Source: Sterolibacterium sp052034445 (GTDB taxonomy: Bacteria > Pseudomonadota > Gammaproteobacteria > Burkholderiales > Rhodocyclaceae). Taken from it: a DNA stretch of 6,413 nucleotides. Every line of letters begins with the position of its first letter. The first letter of the stretch is position 1. Below are positions 6,395 to 6,413 of this stretch, in pieces. The notes beneath the pieces were generated by a model, which was not told the origin of the DNA, searched no databases, and saw only the letters and a program-made list of their open reading frames with translations. A program made the translations under genes and the position numbers. The DNA is taken from contig JBPOIN010000204.1 of assembly GCA_052034445.1 (NCBI GenBank), positions 1 to 6,413 of the forward strand. The letters run 5' to 3'.

Positions 6395-6413
6395 TTTTCT
6401 ACAGCGTCGTTAG

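Noticed and set aside
6330..6413. Short plus-strand open frame of 27 codons ending at the last base of the window
   Set aside because: No ribosome binding site, no recognisable motif and very short; the stop at the window edge is probably coincidence.

Overview
The window looks like chromosomal DNA of a GC-rich proteobacterium, most likely a betaproteobacterium. The basis is the gene order hemC-hemD-hemX-hemY, a compact operon layout known from Beta- and Gammaproteobacteria, together with an Aer-type energy-taxis module. A Rhodocyclales or Nitrosomonadales relative is a reasonable guess, but the sequence alone does not fix the genus.

Left third (1-1996, plus strand): a two-gene chemoreceptor cassette. 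The first gene encodes a small soluble Aer-type PAS protein, predicted to bind FAD. The second encodes a methyl-accepting chemotaxis protein with a membrane hairpin, HAMP-like helices, a classical signalling hairpin and a C-terminal CZB (chemoreceptor zinc-binding) domain. The genes overlap by 26 bp. The receptor has almost no periplasmic part, so its input is probably intracellular. The layout resembles the split CetA/CetB energy-taxis receptor of Campylobacter, here with a CZB domain added. The CZB domain keeps its Cys and the paired HxxxH histidines but has Val where the first zinc-ligand His is expected. This cassette is the most interesting part of the window.

Centre and right (2057-6137, minus strand): the tetrapyrrole/haem operon, transcribed right to left as hemC, hemD, hemX, hemY. 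The spacings are 7 nt (hemC-hemD), an 8 nt overlap (hemD-hemX, GTG start) and a 1 nt overlap (hemX-hemY, TAATG). HemC polymerises porphobilinogen to hydroxymethylbilane and HemD closes it to uroporphyrinogen III. HemX and HemY are membrane-anchored accessory proteins that probably organise the pathway at the inner membrane. The operon converges on the chemoreceptor with 60 bp between stop codons and no convincing intrinsic terminator.

Right edge (6138-6413): 276 bp of non-coding DNA upstream of hemC. It holds a candidate -10 box for hemC, two inverted repeats, and a weak candidate promoter facing right out of the window. A divergent gene may lie just outside. I see no RNA genes, mobile elements, CRISPR arrays or phage genes. 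The only candidate for something less described is the split PAS/CZB receptor pair.
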